From the NCBI GenBank assembly GCA_018873225.1, contig JAEILZ010000001.1:124001-188000 (forward strand): a stretch of DNA of 64,000 nucleotides, in the 5' to 3' direction. The position numbers and the translations under genes were made by a program. Positions 10,680 to 21,696 of this stretch are shown here, piece after piece (within the stretch, counting starts at the first letter, position 1; each line of letters opens with the position of its first letter). The notes beneath the pieces were generated by a model. That model was not told the origin of the DNA. It ran no database searches and was given only the letters and a program-made list of their open reading frames with translations. The DNA is from [Phialemoniopsis] sp. UDSM-2020 (Eukaryota; Ascomycota; Sordariomycetes; Thyridiales; Thyridiaceae).

Positions 10680-11409
10680 ATGACTAGAGAACTCAAACTG
10701 GGCACGTCGGCGAGAGCTCCAAAGCCGTTGCTGTCTCGGCGCCGTGACCTTTTCCACGTCGTCTTCCTCTCAGCCATTGTGTTCTTGGCATTTGGTGGGT
10801 TGATACCTCCTCTTCCCTACAAGGCGTTCATACTAACATAAATATTCTCATCAGCCATCGACTTCGTTCCAGCTTGCGAAGAAAGCCTTCCATCGTGGGC
10901 CACGAGTGTTTACCGCCTGTATCGAAAGGAACTGAACGATCCTCTGTACTCGAAACACCCTCCATTTTTCCAATTTTATATGATACTCGAGGCCGTAATC
11001 GCCGTCCCAACCTGTGTTTATTGCATTCGCGGTTTTCTTATAGATAGTAAGCGAACAGACCATTGCATATCAAGTACACTGGTAAACAATGGCAAGACCA
11101 ACTCTGACATTGCTCTTGGCTCAATAGAAGACCCCGCGATACCCATTTACACCTTGGTCTTCGCTACACATCTTGTCACTTCGACCTTGGTTTGCTTGGT
11201 GGAGGTTTGGGCCGACGAAGATTGGTCTCGCGAAGCAATCAACAAGAATGTGCCTGGGTACTGCTTGTTCTTAATCGCAGGTTCGTGATCCGTTCGGAGC
11301 TTCGACTGCCAGAAATTATTGCTAACATTTGCGCATAGCTATCTTTCAATGGGTTGATATGTTCTTGCGCTTGAGGAAAGCAGTGATGATTAAGGCTAAG
11401 AAAGCTTGA
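10680..11409 (+). CDS. EXPERA-domain membrane protein (EBP/TMEM97-like)
   Basis: Four exons (10680-10794, 10855-11046, 11128-11280, 11339-11409) give 176 aa. Every junction is GT-AG and in frame, with CTAAC-type branch points in introns 1 and 3. Four hydrophobic segments are seen at about 24-40, 78-98, 105-128 and 145-162. Acidic residues fall at the spacing of the EXPERA family: Asp41 in AIDF, Asp67 in NDPL, and Glu84 in ILEAVIAVP, 17 residues later. The PPFF and IYT...THLVTSTL segments also resemble TMEM97. The family includes emopamil-binding protein (sterol delta8-delta7 isomerase), TMEM97 and TM6SF2, which are ER membrane proteins binding or isomerising sterols. Placed between cyclase, P450s and exporter, it may isomerise, cyclise or carry a triterpene intermediate. 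That function is inference. Confidence 0.85.
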
Positions 11410-11665
11410 TAGTCAAAAAGACGAATGCAGCTATGTCTAATATATTGTCGTAGATCCTATTCTCTTCTCTTACACACGTGTTGAAGTCATGTAGCTGCTC
11501 GTCCACCGCAGGACGACCTCCAATGGGTTTAGTGAACAGATAGCCGCGGAACACTTGAGCTTATCGACAAGTTCAAGCGGTTGATTGAGAACTCGATCAT
11601 CCTTTAGAGTAACTCGGGTCTGTGATGCTATGGAGCTATTTTTAAGTTCTACTGTCGCGTCATAA

Positions 11666-13658
11666 TCATGCTCCTGCGGTGACGGCTTGTTTCTGTCCCT
11701 TGACGCTTTTCCACTCGACCAGCAATGACGACAGGAATGTCAAGCCAGCCATAGCGATGGGAAGGATGAAAGCTTGGTTGATCGCGATCATGTATGCCTC
11801 CAGGATCCCAGGGAGGACTCCAGGTGGGAAAAACAATCTCAAATTCGTGGCGCCGACCTTGATGACATCCTGAGCTGACACGGATTGCGCGTGCCGTGGC
11901 ATCTGAGCCACCAGTTCGTTCTGCAGAATGGTCTGTGCCACACTGATGGTGATGCTTCCGCCTAGATTCTGGAAGAAGAGATAAATGGCATTGCCAATGG
12001 GATAGTCCTTGGGCGGCAGCGTGGTCTGAATGGCAATGATGGGGAGCTGCGCGCTCAAGCCTGACCCAGGATTAGCAATTGTGTGATGAACAGGAGAAAT
12101 GAAATAAGCTTACCAACTCCAACACCTGCACAAACTTGGTAGCCAATCCAGGCAGAAGGGGAGCTATCCGTCTTGAGAGTGTACAGCAGACCAGAGCCAA
12201 CGCACATGAGCACGCCGCCCACAATCATGAACGGGGTGTAATATCCAACTTTTGTGATGATGCCGGCCACGACGACAGCGGGCAGGATATTAGCCAGCAG
12301 ATACGGTATAGATCTGATTCCAGAGTCGATGGCGCTGACCCCTTGGATAGCTTGAAAGTAGAACGGCAGATAGAAAACGTGTCTGTCGGAAGGGGTGAGC
12401 TCGGGAATGCAGACAGGAAGTTGGGCGGGGTTACGCACACAAACACGCCGGCCATCTGGAAGAAAGCAAAAGCGCTGGAGGCAAATATGGAGCGTTGTTT
12501 CATGATCTGAGGCGGGATCATTGCCTTGTCGCCTGCTCGGATTTGCGAGTAGATGAAGAGGGCTATTGATCAGTCAGAAAGCGCGCAATAGTCCATCGAG
12601 TTGCGTAAAACCTACCGAGCAACAAAGGGAACCCAATCGACAGTGGCCCCCATATCCGAGAGTCAGACCACGGATGCGTATTGCCACCTTGCTGCAACGG
12701 AAACAACAGACAGACACAGCTGCCTATCAGAAGGACCTGCGTGCGGTTAGCGATGAGATGCACTGGGTCCAGTCTGCTCCGTCTGTCACTCACACATCCT
12801 GGCAGGTCAACATCGAGAACCTTTTGCCAGAACGTCAGTGTGGTAGCTTTGCTCTTGGGTGTCCTGAAGAAGACGAGTACTGCAAGCGCTCCAACACCTC
12901 CGATGAAAGGGTTGATCCAGAAGCACCACCGCCACGACACCCGGTCCGTGAAAGCTCCTCCCACCAAAGGCCCGACGATGGCAGCAACAGCAAACATCGA
13001 CACGATGCAGGCGATATATGTGGGCCTTTTGTCGAGGGGGGCAGAGAATCCAACTATTGTCATGACACCCGCGTATACGCCCGCCGCTCCGCATCCCGAG
13101 ATGGCCCGGCCGACGATGAACATTGGCGAGCTTTTAGCAGCAGCGCACAAGACCGATCCGACTTCGAAGATGAGTATCGCGACCATGAAGATCCATTTGA
13201 CGTTCCCTGAAAAAAGAATTGTTAGTAGTATTTCTCGGAAATTGTCCAGTGAAACTTACAGAAGAGGTAAATCTTTCCGAAGGGTGGCTGAAGGGCAACT
13301 GTGCAGAGAATGTAGACACTTCCATCTGTTCAACCAAGGCACAATACTATTAGCTTCCTCTGATGGCAGTGTGCTCGATACATCGCAACTTACACCAACC
13401 AACATCGAGAAGTGCGTCGAACTCGGTCGTCATTTTTGGGATGGCGGTTGCAATAACGGTATTGTCGAGCGCGACGACAAACATGGCCATCATCAAGCCT
13501 CCCACGAGAGGAATCATCTGGGCTAGTGGGAGGTAGTTTACCTCAACCTCATCGGCGTCTTTGACATTTTCGACAAGACAGTTGACATCTTTGTCCATGA
13601 TGCCTTGTTTCTCTTGCGTTATTGCTGCTTCTGTTCTGATATCGTTTCGTTTATCCAT
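11666..13658 (-). CDS. MFS transporter, DHA2 (14-TM) drug:H+ antiporter type
   Basis: Seven exons (13658-13394, 13325-13260, 13206-12794, 12736-12616, 12562-12439, 12382-12114, 12060-11666) join in frame to 550 aa. The six introns are 53-68 nt. TM1 carries the DHA2 signature LDNTVIATAIP, followed by WYGSVYILC and LQPPFGKIY in TM2 and a VGRAISGCGAAG motif-C-like segment. The length and hydrophobicity fit 14 transmembrane helices. The hydrophilic N-terminus is about 45 residues. Family members export toxins and secondary metabolites at the plasma membrane by proton antiport. It converges with the EXPERA gene 256 bp away and diverges from the second P450, so export of the cluster product is the natural reading. 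Some exon edges could shift by a few bases, but alternatives break the frame. Confidence 0.92.
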
Positions 13659-14681
13659 GTTATCTTCGTCGAGAGGGTTTGTGTCACGTCACAAGAATGT
13701 ACAAAAGATTCTCACCAGAATCGTCCAACTAAGAGCAAGAATAGCACGAGTCGAATAATCGCAGAACATGTGTAATAAGCACTCGCATGGCCAGAATTCC
13801 CAAGCAAGTCTCTTGAGCATGAAGCCGATCAGCCACTGATGCACTGAACAGTTACCAAGTTCGAGCGCCTGTGGGATTTTCCAGCAAGCATCAAATCCCA
13901 TGCTAACATGGGTGTTGTCGCCAGTTATGCCCACTCGTACCGCATCCAGTTTGTGAGTAGTCTCGCCCCACGTGGAGTTGATGAAAGGATGCGGTCGATA
14001 TTGCGCGGTCCACTGAAGCTTTTCTCGTCCAATGCTTGCTCCCCTGGACACCGGGGCGCAAAAGGACTCCCCCCTGCAAATAGGTCCTTTGCCGCGAAGC
14101 ACCACATGTCTCCAAGCGAGCGAGTAACTGCGTACATAGATGCCGTTCCTCTCAAAATAAATCAGATCCCGAAATGGTGTATGTATTCGAACCATAAGAG
14201 GTGACCGATACATCGTGTCAGGGTTGGAATCCTTGGGCGGCACAGCGCCTCCTGAAACAAATTGCCTTTTCTGAGCATGCTGCTTGTTCGCAGATCCATG
14301 CGCCACCACCTGCCATTCTTGTACTTGGAGATATTATTAGTATGGCACAGCACATGGGTAGTCTTGACTAGCCGTAGCCCCAGTACCCTGGTCGAGTATT
14401 GGAATCAATAGGTATCCTGTGAGCTCGCTCAATGGAGCACATGCGCGGAGTGTCACCCTTGAGACTTCACGAAAACCCGTTGATGCTCGTACATAAGTAC
14501 CAAGTTCTGGGCTGACCAGCCTAGCCAATCAGCGGGTGTTTTCTTCAGGCTCGTCGATATCGCCATCAACTCAACTCTCACGTGAACTCCGAAAGTCAGC
14601 CTTCAGCATCAGGGGCTACTCCCACTGGAACCAGCTTGCGTGTCATAGTCAGATAACAGTTTAATTTCCTAGAAGCTTACA
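13659..14681. promoter_or_regulatory. Divergent promoter, MFS transporter / second P450
   Basis: About 1 kb lies between the divergent starts. TCACGTCA at 13684-13691 (CRE-like) lies just upstream of the transporter start. The palindrome TCACGTGA (E-box type) at 14578-14585 is about 100 bp upstream of the P450 start. Neither is proven functional. Short open frames in this gap have no motif. Confidence 0.35.
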
Positions 14682-16408
14682 ATGACTGCGTCAACAGGTC
14701 ACTGGAACAGCTTACTCCGTGTATGCATGCCATATCTCGCCAACGACTACGTGTTGATGATAACCGTCATCACCTTGGCTTTTTTTATGTCAAAGCTGTT
14801 AACATGGGGCCGATCAACTGAATTCGGACGAGTAGGCCTTATAAGGGAGCGCAGTGGCAAGTCAAGTTTTAGCTGGAAAACGCGACTTGCATACTACATA
14901 GACTGCCGTAATCTGCTTCAGGAAGGATACAAGGTGCACCCTTCCATTCGTCGTTACGTCTATACAAGCTAATCATCCATAGTTGTCTAAGGGTGGAATC
15001 CCAATATGGATGCCAGGACTCGGGCCTAGAAAAGAACTTGTCATGCCACAAGAAGACATCAACTCGCTTTTCACATTGCCGCAAACCAGACTGAGCATTC
15101 GCCATGCATACAACCAGATCAACTGCGTCGGCAAAGCGCTGGGTGATGACAAGTACATGCTTGACAACTGGCAAGGCACCATCGTGGGGACAAATCTCAA
15201 CAAGCTACTAGATCGGATTCTGATTTCTTTGAACGAGGAACTGGGTGTTGCGATAGATGCACAGCTTGGATCGTCGCCCGAGTGGAAGGAAGTGGATCTA
15301 CAAGCCACAGTGCATAGAATCATGGTGCAAGCAACCAGCCGGTTCCAGGTCGGGTTACCTCTGTGTAAGTGTCATCAAGAACTTCCGCCTGATATCGGTA
15401 CTGACCATTTCAAAAGGCCGAGATCAGAGGTACCTAGATCTTGTTGCGACTGTGATGAACGACTTTCTCATCAACGGGTTGATTCTCGGCATGACACCGG
15501 CTTTTCTACAGAGTTTCCTCGCTCCTTTGACAAGTTGGCAACTCCGCAGAAACATCTCTGCCATGCGCAGGCTGATCAAGCCGATGTATGAAGAGAGACT
15601 AGAAGGACTGGAGTACGAGCCGGACGATCCCAGGCATGAGGAGCCTTGTGACTACTTCCAGGTGCTCCTACGCTTCGCCCACAAGAACCGACCTGACGAG
15701 CTCAATCTCCATGACATCACCAATCGACTTTGCATAGCTAACTTCGAGGCCATTCACCAAACTAATATTGCGTTGACGAATATGATGCTCAACATTCTTG
15801 CCTCTGACAAACAATATGACACCATTCTCGAGCTACGCAGCGAGGTTCTAGCCAACTTCAACACGGAAGAAGACATGAATGGTGGATGGACCAAGAACAA
15901 ACTTGGAAAGTTGGTGAAAGCGGACAGCATTGCGCGTGAGACGATGCGGCTTCACTCGTTCATGGGCCGAGGGCTATTCCGGAAGGTTATGGTTGATGAC
16001 TTGAAAACGGAAGCCGGCGTTTCCCTACCCCGAGGGAGCATACTGACGTGGCCCCTTTACGCTGCACATACAGACTCGGACTTCTTTGACAACCCGCACA
16101 CCTTTGACCCATGGCGTTTTTCGCGCATTCGAGAACAAGCTAAAGACGAGCATAAAAGTCAAATGAACACCTTTGTGTCGACGACCCAGCTGCTTGCATT
16201 TGGGAGAGGCAGGCATGCCTGTCCGGGCCGCTGGATCGTAGACTTTGAGGCAAAGATCATTATCTCAAAGCTGCTTCTCAACTACGACATCGAATTCCCA
16301 GCTGCGTATGCTGGCCAGAGGCCAAAGAATAGGTGGTTTGCTGAGGCTTTTGTGCTTCCCGAGGAAGCTCGGATCATGGTGAAGCAGAGAATCCAAGCGA
16401 AGGACTAG
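14682..16408 (+). CDS. Cytochrome P450, fungal secondary-metabolism type
   Basis: Three exons (14682-14933, 14983-15364, 15417-16408) with introns of 49 and 52 nt give 541 aa. Features are an N-terminal anchor at about 22-39, the segment SKGGIPIW after the first junction, the K-helix ARETMR, a PERF-like FDPWRF, and the heme loop FGRGRHACPG with Cys at about 480. The I-helix reads NFEAIHQTN in place of AGxxT. This form is common in fungal P450s of terpenoid pathways, such as gibberellin and other diterpene oxidases. It is the last gene of the apparent triterpenoid group, diverging from the transporter. It likely oxidises the triterpene scaffold a second time. The position and number of oxidations cannot be told from sequence. 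Confidence 0.92.
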
Positions 16409-16936
16409 GAACTCGAGGGGTCTTCAAACGAAGATGCTGAGGATTCTTTCACTTTCTTTAGTTCATGAAACAAATAGAACGCATGACACAGTACCACTGC
16501 CCCAGTGAGTGGCTTGACAAAGTGAACGCGATTCGACGCGATTCGACGCGAAAGCTGGGCGTCCAGATGAATCACAACAACAGTGCTGCGTTCACCGCCG
16601 AATCTGATAGAAGTGTGACGATCAACAGAAGCTTCGCGTCGATTCTAGTGATCTAGTCTTTTTTCTTGTTGTGCCTATATAAGGGTCTCATCCCCCCCAA
16701 CTTCCAGCTGCGCACAGTTTTTAAGTCCTCTTCCCATTGCAATATCCCTCTTCCCCTTTCCCAGCGCCCATCACCAGCCTCCTCCTCACCTCACCCCGCC
16801 TGAAATCACCGCCACATCAGGTCAAAAATTCTTTATCCTTTTCTTTTTGTTTTATTTATATATATTCAATCATTAATCATATTCACCACCCTTCTTGACC
16901 CCAGCAGTTGAGAAGCTGTCACAATCGCGGCTCCCG
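16409..16936. promoter_or_regulatory. Promoter-like region before decayed gene
   Basis: A 10-bp unit (acgcgattcg) repeats 2.6 times at 16526-16551. A strong TATA box (TATATAAG, 16676-16683) is followed by a long pyrimidine-rich leader and an ATG at 16937. This is the layout of a real fungal promoter, although the reading frame after that ATG is broken. Confidence 0.4.
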
Positions 16937-17241
16937 ATGCTGGACTTTATCATCGAAGGAGCCTTCATAAACCGATACCTAGTTTCACACAACCTCAAGC
17001 GGTATCCCAACCTCACCAGGGACCAGCTCAACCCTCGCTGGCGCCCTGACATTCCTCGCTAAGGACTCCAGCAGGCAGACGAGTTCACCAACGTCCAGAC
17101 GGACATGGACAAGAGGAATGCTATCAAGCTCACTCGAACCAATCAGGTCTGCATCCCTAAACATCTCTCCCGTTGCGGTGCAAGTTGGCGTTGGAGTAGA
17201 TAAGACTAACATTACCTGATTCTGAGGTAGTCTGGCAAACT
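16937..17241 (+). pseudogene. Broken N-terminal coding remnant
   Basis: From the ATG at 16937, 40 codons of protein-like sequence run to a TAA just after RWRPDIPR. The same frame continues beyond it with coding-like sequence (QQADEFTNV, DMDKRNAIKLTRTNQ) up to a possible donor near 17146. The good promoter-like leader and the frame continuing past the stop suggest a once-coding gene disabled by a nonsense change. CAA to TAA would fit a C-to-T change in a CpA context. The family was not recognised. It could be the start of the same gene whose SRA and RING parts lie at 20-21.6 kb, but that link is unproven. Confidence 0.35.
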
Positions 17242-18243
17242 GTGCCTCGATTTGAGCTGTCGTCGTTCTTGAAAGTGGTGGCATGTGCATTCATGCCGTT
17301 CACTGGAGCTCAATCAATGGCTCTGAATCGGTGGTCTGGCTACATGGAAGGCACCAGTCCCCTGGAGCCCTCCCGCCCTGAGCCCAGCCTTGCTAAGCCC
17401 AGTTCTCCCTCTCAGTCGTCTACGGAAGTCCCCGAGTGTAAGGGTGAAGAGATTTCTCCTCCCGAGCAGTCAGCTAATGAAGTAACCTCATTGAGTCTTC
17501 TCGCCTCTGCGGCTCCGTCTCAGGAGTTACCTGACCTCTCAGGAGACTGGGAGGTTGTGAAGGATAAGCGAAAGTCCAAGGAACCGCTCCGAAAGATTGT
17601 CTTTGAACTGCCAGCTCGAGCAGCGTCCAGGATAGGCTCGACCCTCCAACAGCCCGCACGCGCTTCACAAGGTTCGTCCTCCAAGGCCACCTCCAGCAAG
17701 ACTGGTACGGGCAACTGTTACACCGGTGGTGTGAAGACCAACAATGTCCGCCACAACAGCATCTGTGGCATTCCGATCACATCATCCCCGAGGGCACACC
17801 TCCTGATTTCCTCATCTACTATATATATATACGCCCAACCTTATCCTCAGCCCAGTTATTTCCCTCCACAACCTCATGGCACGGCTCGCCTCCGTATGCT
17901 CCGCCTGCTCACCCTGGCCCTCTTCACCACCCACTTCCGACCCCACCAAGCTATGCTCCAGGTCCATACCCTCCGCCACTGGCTTACTCGTACATTCCTC
18001 CTCCCTCGATCCCGCCTAGCATCTCCTGTCTCACAGACGCAGACCATGGGCTACCTCGATGTCAGCATCTCTCCGATTGATCTAGGCAAACTCATCGTAA
18101 AGGGACTGACGAACGCGGGCAAGAAGACCACCAAAGCCGTATCGGGTGCGTTTCGCTCGATTCAACCGCCAGGCGCGCAAAGCTCTCCGTCGTTCTCAAA
18201 AGGAGAACAATGCTCCCCGAGCTGCTCCATGCGGCATTGTTGA
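17242..18243 (+). pseudogene. Degenerate Pro/Ser-rich open frame
   Basis: A 333-codon open frame of low complexity, rich in Ser, Pro and Glu, contains a charged stretch DWEVVKDKRKSKEPLRK. A TA microsatellite at about 17820 interrupts it. Past about 17,890 a Pro/Tyr-rich sequence (repeated PPPS and YAP units) reads better in another frame, which suggests a frameshift. A further coding-like stretch continues at 18146-18433 in yet another frame. No domain is recognised. I take it as the middle of a decayed gene rather than an intact one. Confidence 0.3.
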
Positions 18244-18548
18244 GAATGTTCTGGCTCGCGAGATTCAGCCCTCCGGATCCGTGCTGCCCGCCCAGCTGGG
18301 CAACTTGGTCACCACTCAAGGGGGATCTGACGACCCCGAGGGCGTCGAAACAAGCATTCGGTTCCCAGCACCGGGAGACTGTGAGGGCATTGTCGTCACC
18401 TCCACTGTACCGGACGAAAGACCACCAAGCTGACCAAGCTTGTGAATAGAATCCGCAAGCAAGTGCCCATTGCGGAGACCTCGAACAATGCCGAGCATGA
18501 ACGACACGAGTGAGGGCGCGAGCGGAGCTTCCGAGCTGAACGCCACTC

Positions 18549-18636
18549 CAACGCGACTTACCGACTATCTCAAATCATATCAATGGAAGCGCGTTTTCCA
18601 TTCATATGATTTGAAATAGTCGGCAAGTCGCTGTTG
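18549..18636. repeat. Long inverted repeat (hairpin)
   Basis: Arms 18554-18588 and 18596-18630 are 35 nt each and match at 32 of 35 positions when one is reverse-complemented. A 7-nt spacer (gcgcgtt) separates them. The similarity extends outward a few bases (caacg/caacag) with one bulge. It could extrude a cruciform or form a strong RNA hairpin. It lies in the decayed tract and may be a fold-back element or a replication template-switch scar. Confidence 0.8.
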
Positions 18637-20056
18637 CAGCGGTTCATTGAGAAGCACACTAGTTTGCTTCGAGACCTATGTTCAGGACCACGCAGGGCAC
18701 TCGCTTGCCGTCTCCCGATCTTTGAAGCTCCAAAGGAGCAGGTGGTCATGGAACCCCCAAGGCCCCCATGAAAGCAGGTGTCGAGTTCACCTCGCAGCAA
18801 GTTGCTGGCGTGGCTTCGTCACGGTCGACAAGACCACCACCCGGACTGTTGAGCGCAACACGGATGGCGAGGCTCCTGCGACCAGGCTTCCCGCTAACAT
18901 GGCGATGCCGTGACATCAGAGCCGGGCCAGAAGAGGCAGACAGTGATCTACTCTTCTCCCACCAACACACTCCTCTGTACAATATCTACCCTTCTCCCAC
19001 TAACAAGCCGTGGTGTTGTATGATAATTTCTGAAAGGCTTTTCGTTCATCCCCTGACACTGCGATTCCTCATTTCATGATTCCTCTTGAGCGATGGATCG
19101 AGCACTCCTAGAGCGTCACCGTCCTAGTTCGGACTGGCCCATCGCCATAGACCGTCGCCGTCATCAAGAGGCGTGGATCCGTTGCCTCCAACACTTCACG
19201 ATCCCCCGCCCCGCAGCAAGCTTTCCTGGATCAATCAGCATCATCAAAGCAGATGGTTGTGTCTCTTTCCTTGACATCCGGTTTTGTCGAGCACTCGTCT
19301 TGGGTTCAGGTTACAAGGGTAGCATCCTTACCAGCCCAGCTCTGAACTCCCAAGCTATTCGCCCCCGGTCTGGCCTAACAGGACTTCATTTCGTTCTATT
19401 CCCTTCTGTTTCAAGGCTTCTCCGCCCTCTCGGCAGGATTGCCATCACCTAGAAAGCACAAGGACGAGGATGACAAGCCCCAAATCACAGTCACCATCAC
19501 AAACCCAAGCTTTTTTTCTTTTCGCGCGCATGCATGCGCACATGCACGCACACGCCTGCACCCACGCACACTTGCCCACACACACACACACATATATATA
19601 TATATCCCAATACCAACCAACAAAGATGTCTGCCACCCCGAAGACACATGGTGCGGGCGAGAAGGAAACCTCCCTCACAACCTCTCTCTCTCTCTCTCTC
19701 CCTCACGACCTCCCCCTCTCTTTATCTCTATATATAATCATCCAACAAGTACGCATGGAAAGATCCCTTCCGAGAGCTCCAAGACCTCACCCCTGAACCC
19801 ATTCGCCGGCTCACAAGGTTGACCTGCATTCCTTGTTACAACATCGCATTTTACTTTTGCAACTCCCATTCCTATCTACCTCGTCCTCGCTTCCCCTCTT
19901 CTTCCTTGCCCACGCGTTCTTTATTGCTCGTGGTAGCATTCGTACCTCTCCGCCTTACCGAGTTGCCCTTTGCGCAATCTCACGTCTACATGGGAAGAAG
20001 GTAACGAGAGTACTCGTGTTGAGAAGCCCCTTTACAACCAGGCCTGCTTACCCGCC
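18637..20056. repeat. Simple-repeat-rich tract, no intact gene
   Basis: A 33-nt perfect alternation of pyrimidine and purine (19523-19555, mostly CG/CA/TG steps) is followed by CA and TA runs (19577-19605) and a CT run (19682-19700). Short open frames here have no recognised motif and frames change often, consistent with decayed coding sequence. Confidence 0.5.
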
Positions 20057-21606
20057 AGTCAATATGACGCCGCGAAAGAAGGTCTCTGGTGGAGAGACTT
20101 CACCATTCTTTTCTCGTAAGCATCATCCCAGGCCTTCATTTGTACGATTTCACTAACATTCGGATAGTCGTCATGCATCTTCACGATTCTTGCGATCCCA
20201 AAGAACGTGCCCATGGCGAGATGGTGGGGGGTATCTGCGGTACGACTGATGACGGAGCCTTTTCAGTTGTCAGCTCGAAGTCGTACGAGGATCTCGACTG
20301 TGACAAGGACGATATTCTCTACTACTCTGGCTCTGGAAGCCACAAGAATGAGGACCCGGTGAACCTTCCGGAGCCGACTCCGGGTACCAAAGCGCTTACG
20401 ATGTCTTTGTCGAAAGGAAATCCTGTACGCGTCCTACGTACTTACACCGCCAGACCCTGCTACAAGCCGGAAGTCGGTGTTCGCTACGACGGTCTCTATA
20501 CCGTCGTCGAGCCTGGAAGTGTCCGAGCGAGGAGCACCTTCTTCATCTCTGGAGAATGCGATGCAGGATCTTGGGGTGTTGGATGCAAGTGCATCTATAT
20601 ATATATACATACTTATATATACCTACAAAGCACCAAAAACTACAACCCAGCCCCCGTCTCCACCAACAACCCCAAGCAGCGCGCCGACGAGACGACCAAC
20701 GATACTGCTCGAGGCAGAGGCTCAGACGCTAGCAGCTTGTATGAGCCTCGTCGCTTCTCCGGCCTACGGCCGGTCGAGACCCCTGACCCTCCTGTAAGTG
20801 ATCGTCCCAAACCGCAGCACGAAACCCAAAAGCTAACTGACTTACCAGATGACGGGGCACCGTTTCAGGTTGTTTGTTCGTGGTCTTTTCACGACCATCG
20901 CCCTCCGATCGTGATCATGGAGAACGTGAACAGCGCTCCTTTTAAGGACTTCGTAGGGTCCTAGTCCGCGTCTCTGGGTCGCAAACTTCACCGAGAACGG
21001 TGTTGCGCCGGTCAGCAATCATGAGAGAAAGTAGATCACGAGCACCTACCTTTCCCATGACACCACCCAATGCCCAGCCGGTTCTCTGGCAATGGCCCCC
21101 GCAGCAAGGCACGCTGTACTTGCAAGCGTTGCAAACACTGCGCCAGACCAGGAGCAGGACTCTACCTCTGCGATAAGTGTGGCGAGTTCCTCTCTATCCG
21201 TATTGTCTACATCTCGCCTATTTGCGGTCATTGCTTCTGTTAAGACTGCAAGGATATCGACAAGATACACTGCCCCGTCAAGAACTGTCAGGTTCATTTC
21301 CTGGGCGTGCCTCCGAAAATTCTAGCTGATCTTCGTGCTCCAAACTGCCATAGATACGGTTTCAAAAGGATGGATGTTACGGTTTACTGGGTGCCTCAGA
21401 ACAAGCAGGTTTCGGAGAGCCCATCCTCAGATATATACCTCAGATTAAAATTTTCTATAACTCTTGATTCATACCAGAGTGAACCGCTGCTCTCATTCAA
21501 ACAATCCGCTCGTAGTCATCAGCGGCCAAGCCGGGCCGTGGGGGCCAAAGACGACCAGCCCCTAGTGCCGGGAACCCCTAAACACCATCGCCGTCATCAT
21601 TCGTAG
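20057..21606 (+). pseudogene. SRA-YDG / RING-like (UHRF1-like) gene, disrupted
   Basis: After a small exon from the ATG at 20057, a good intron (20107-20167, with a CTAAC branch) leads into an SRA-YDG domain: VGGICG, GAFSVVSS, YEDLD, ILYYSGSGSH, NPVRVLR and RYDGLYTVVE in the usual order at about 20170-20520. SRA domains bind modified CpG DNA. The domain's C-terminal part is unlike the family, and a TA microsatellite at about 20586 interrupts it. An intron-like GTAAGT...CTGACTTACCAG follows at 20794-20848. From 21121 a cysteine pattern like a RING finger (CKRCKHC, CDKCG, CGHCFC, CPVKNC) occurs in one frame, but TAA at 21241-21243 interrupts it right after CGHCFC. The same frame then stays open to 21606. 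I read this as a UHRF1-like protein gene that has lost its integrity. An alternative is two short separate genes. Confidence 0.6.
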
Positions 21607-21696
21607 TCCAGATGACCCGTATTCTATTCCAGAAAAGATATTTTCATGTCGTAAAAGTACACAAGACTCCCGAGACCATCACGCCCATCGGTCCGA

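Noticed and set aside
16605..21610. Possible transposable element in the decayed tract
   Set aside because: No transposase, reverse transcriptase, long terminal repeats or terminal inverted repeats could be seen; the only domains are SRA and RING-like.
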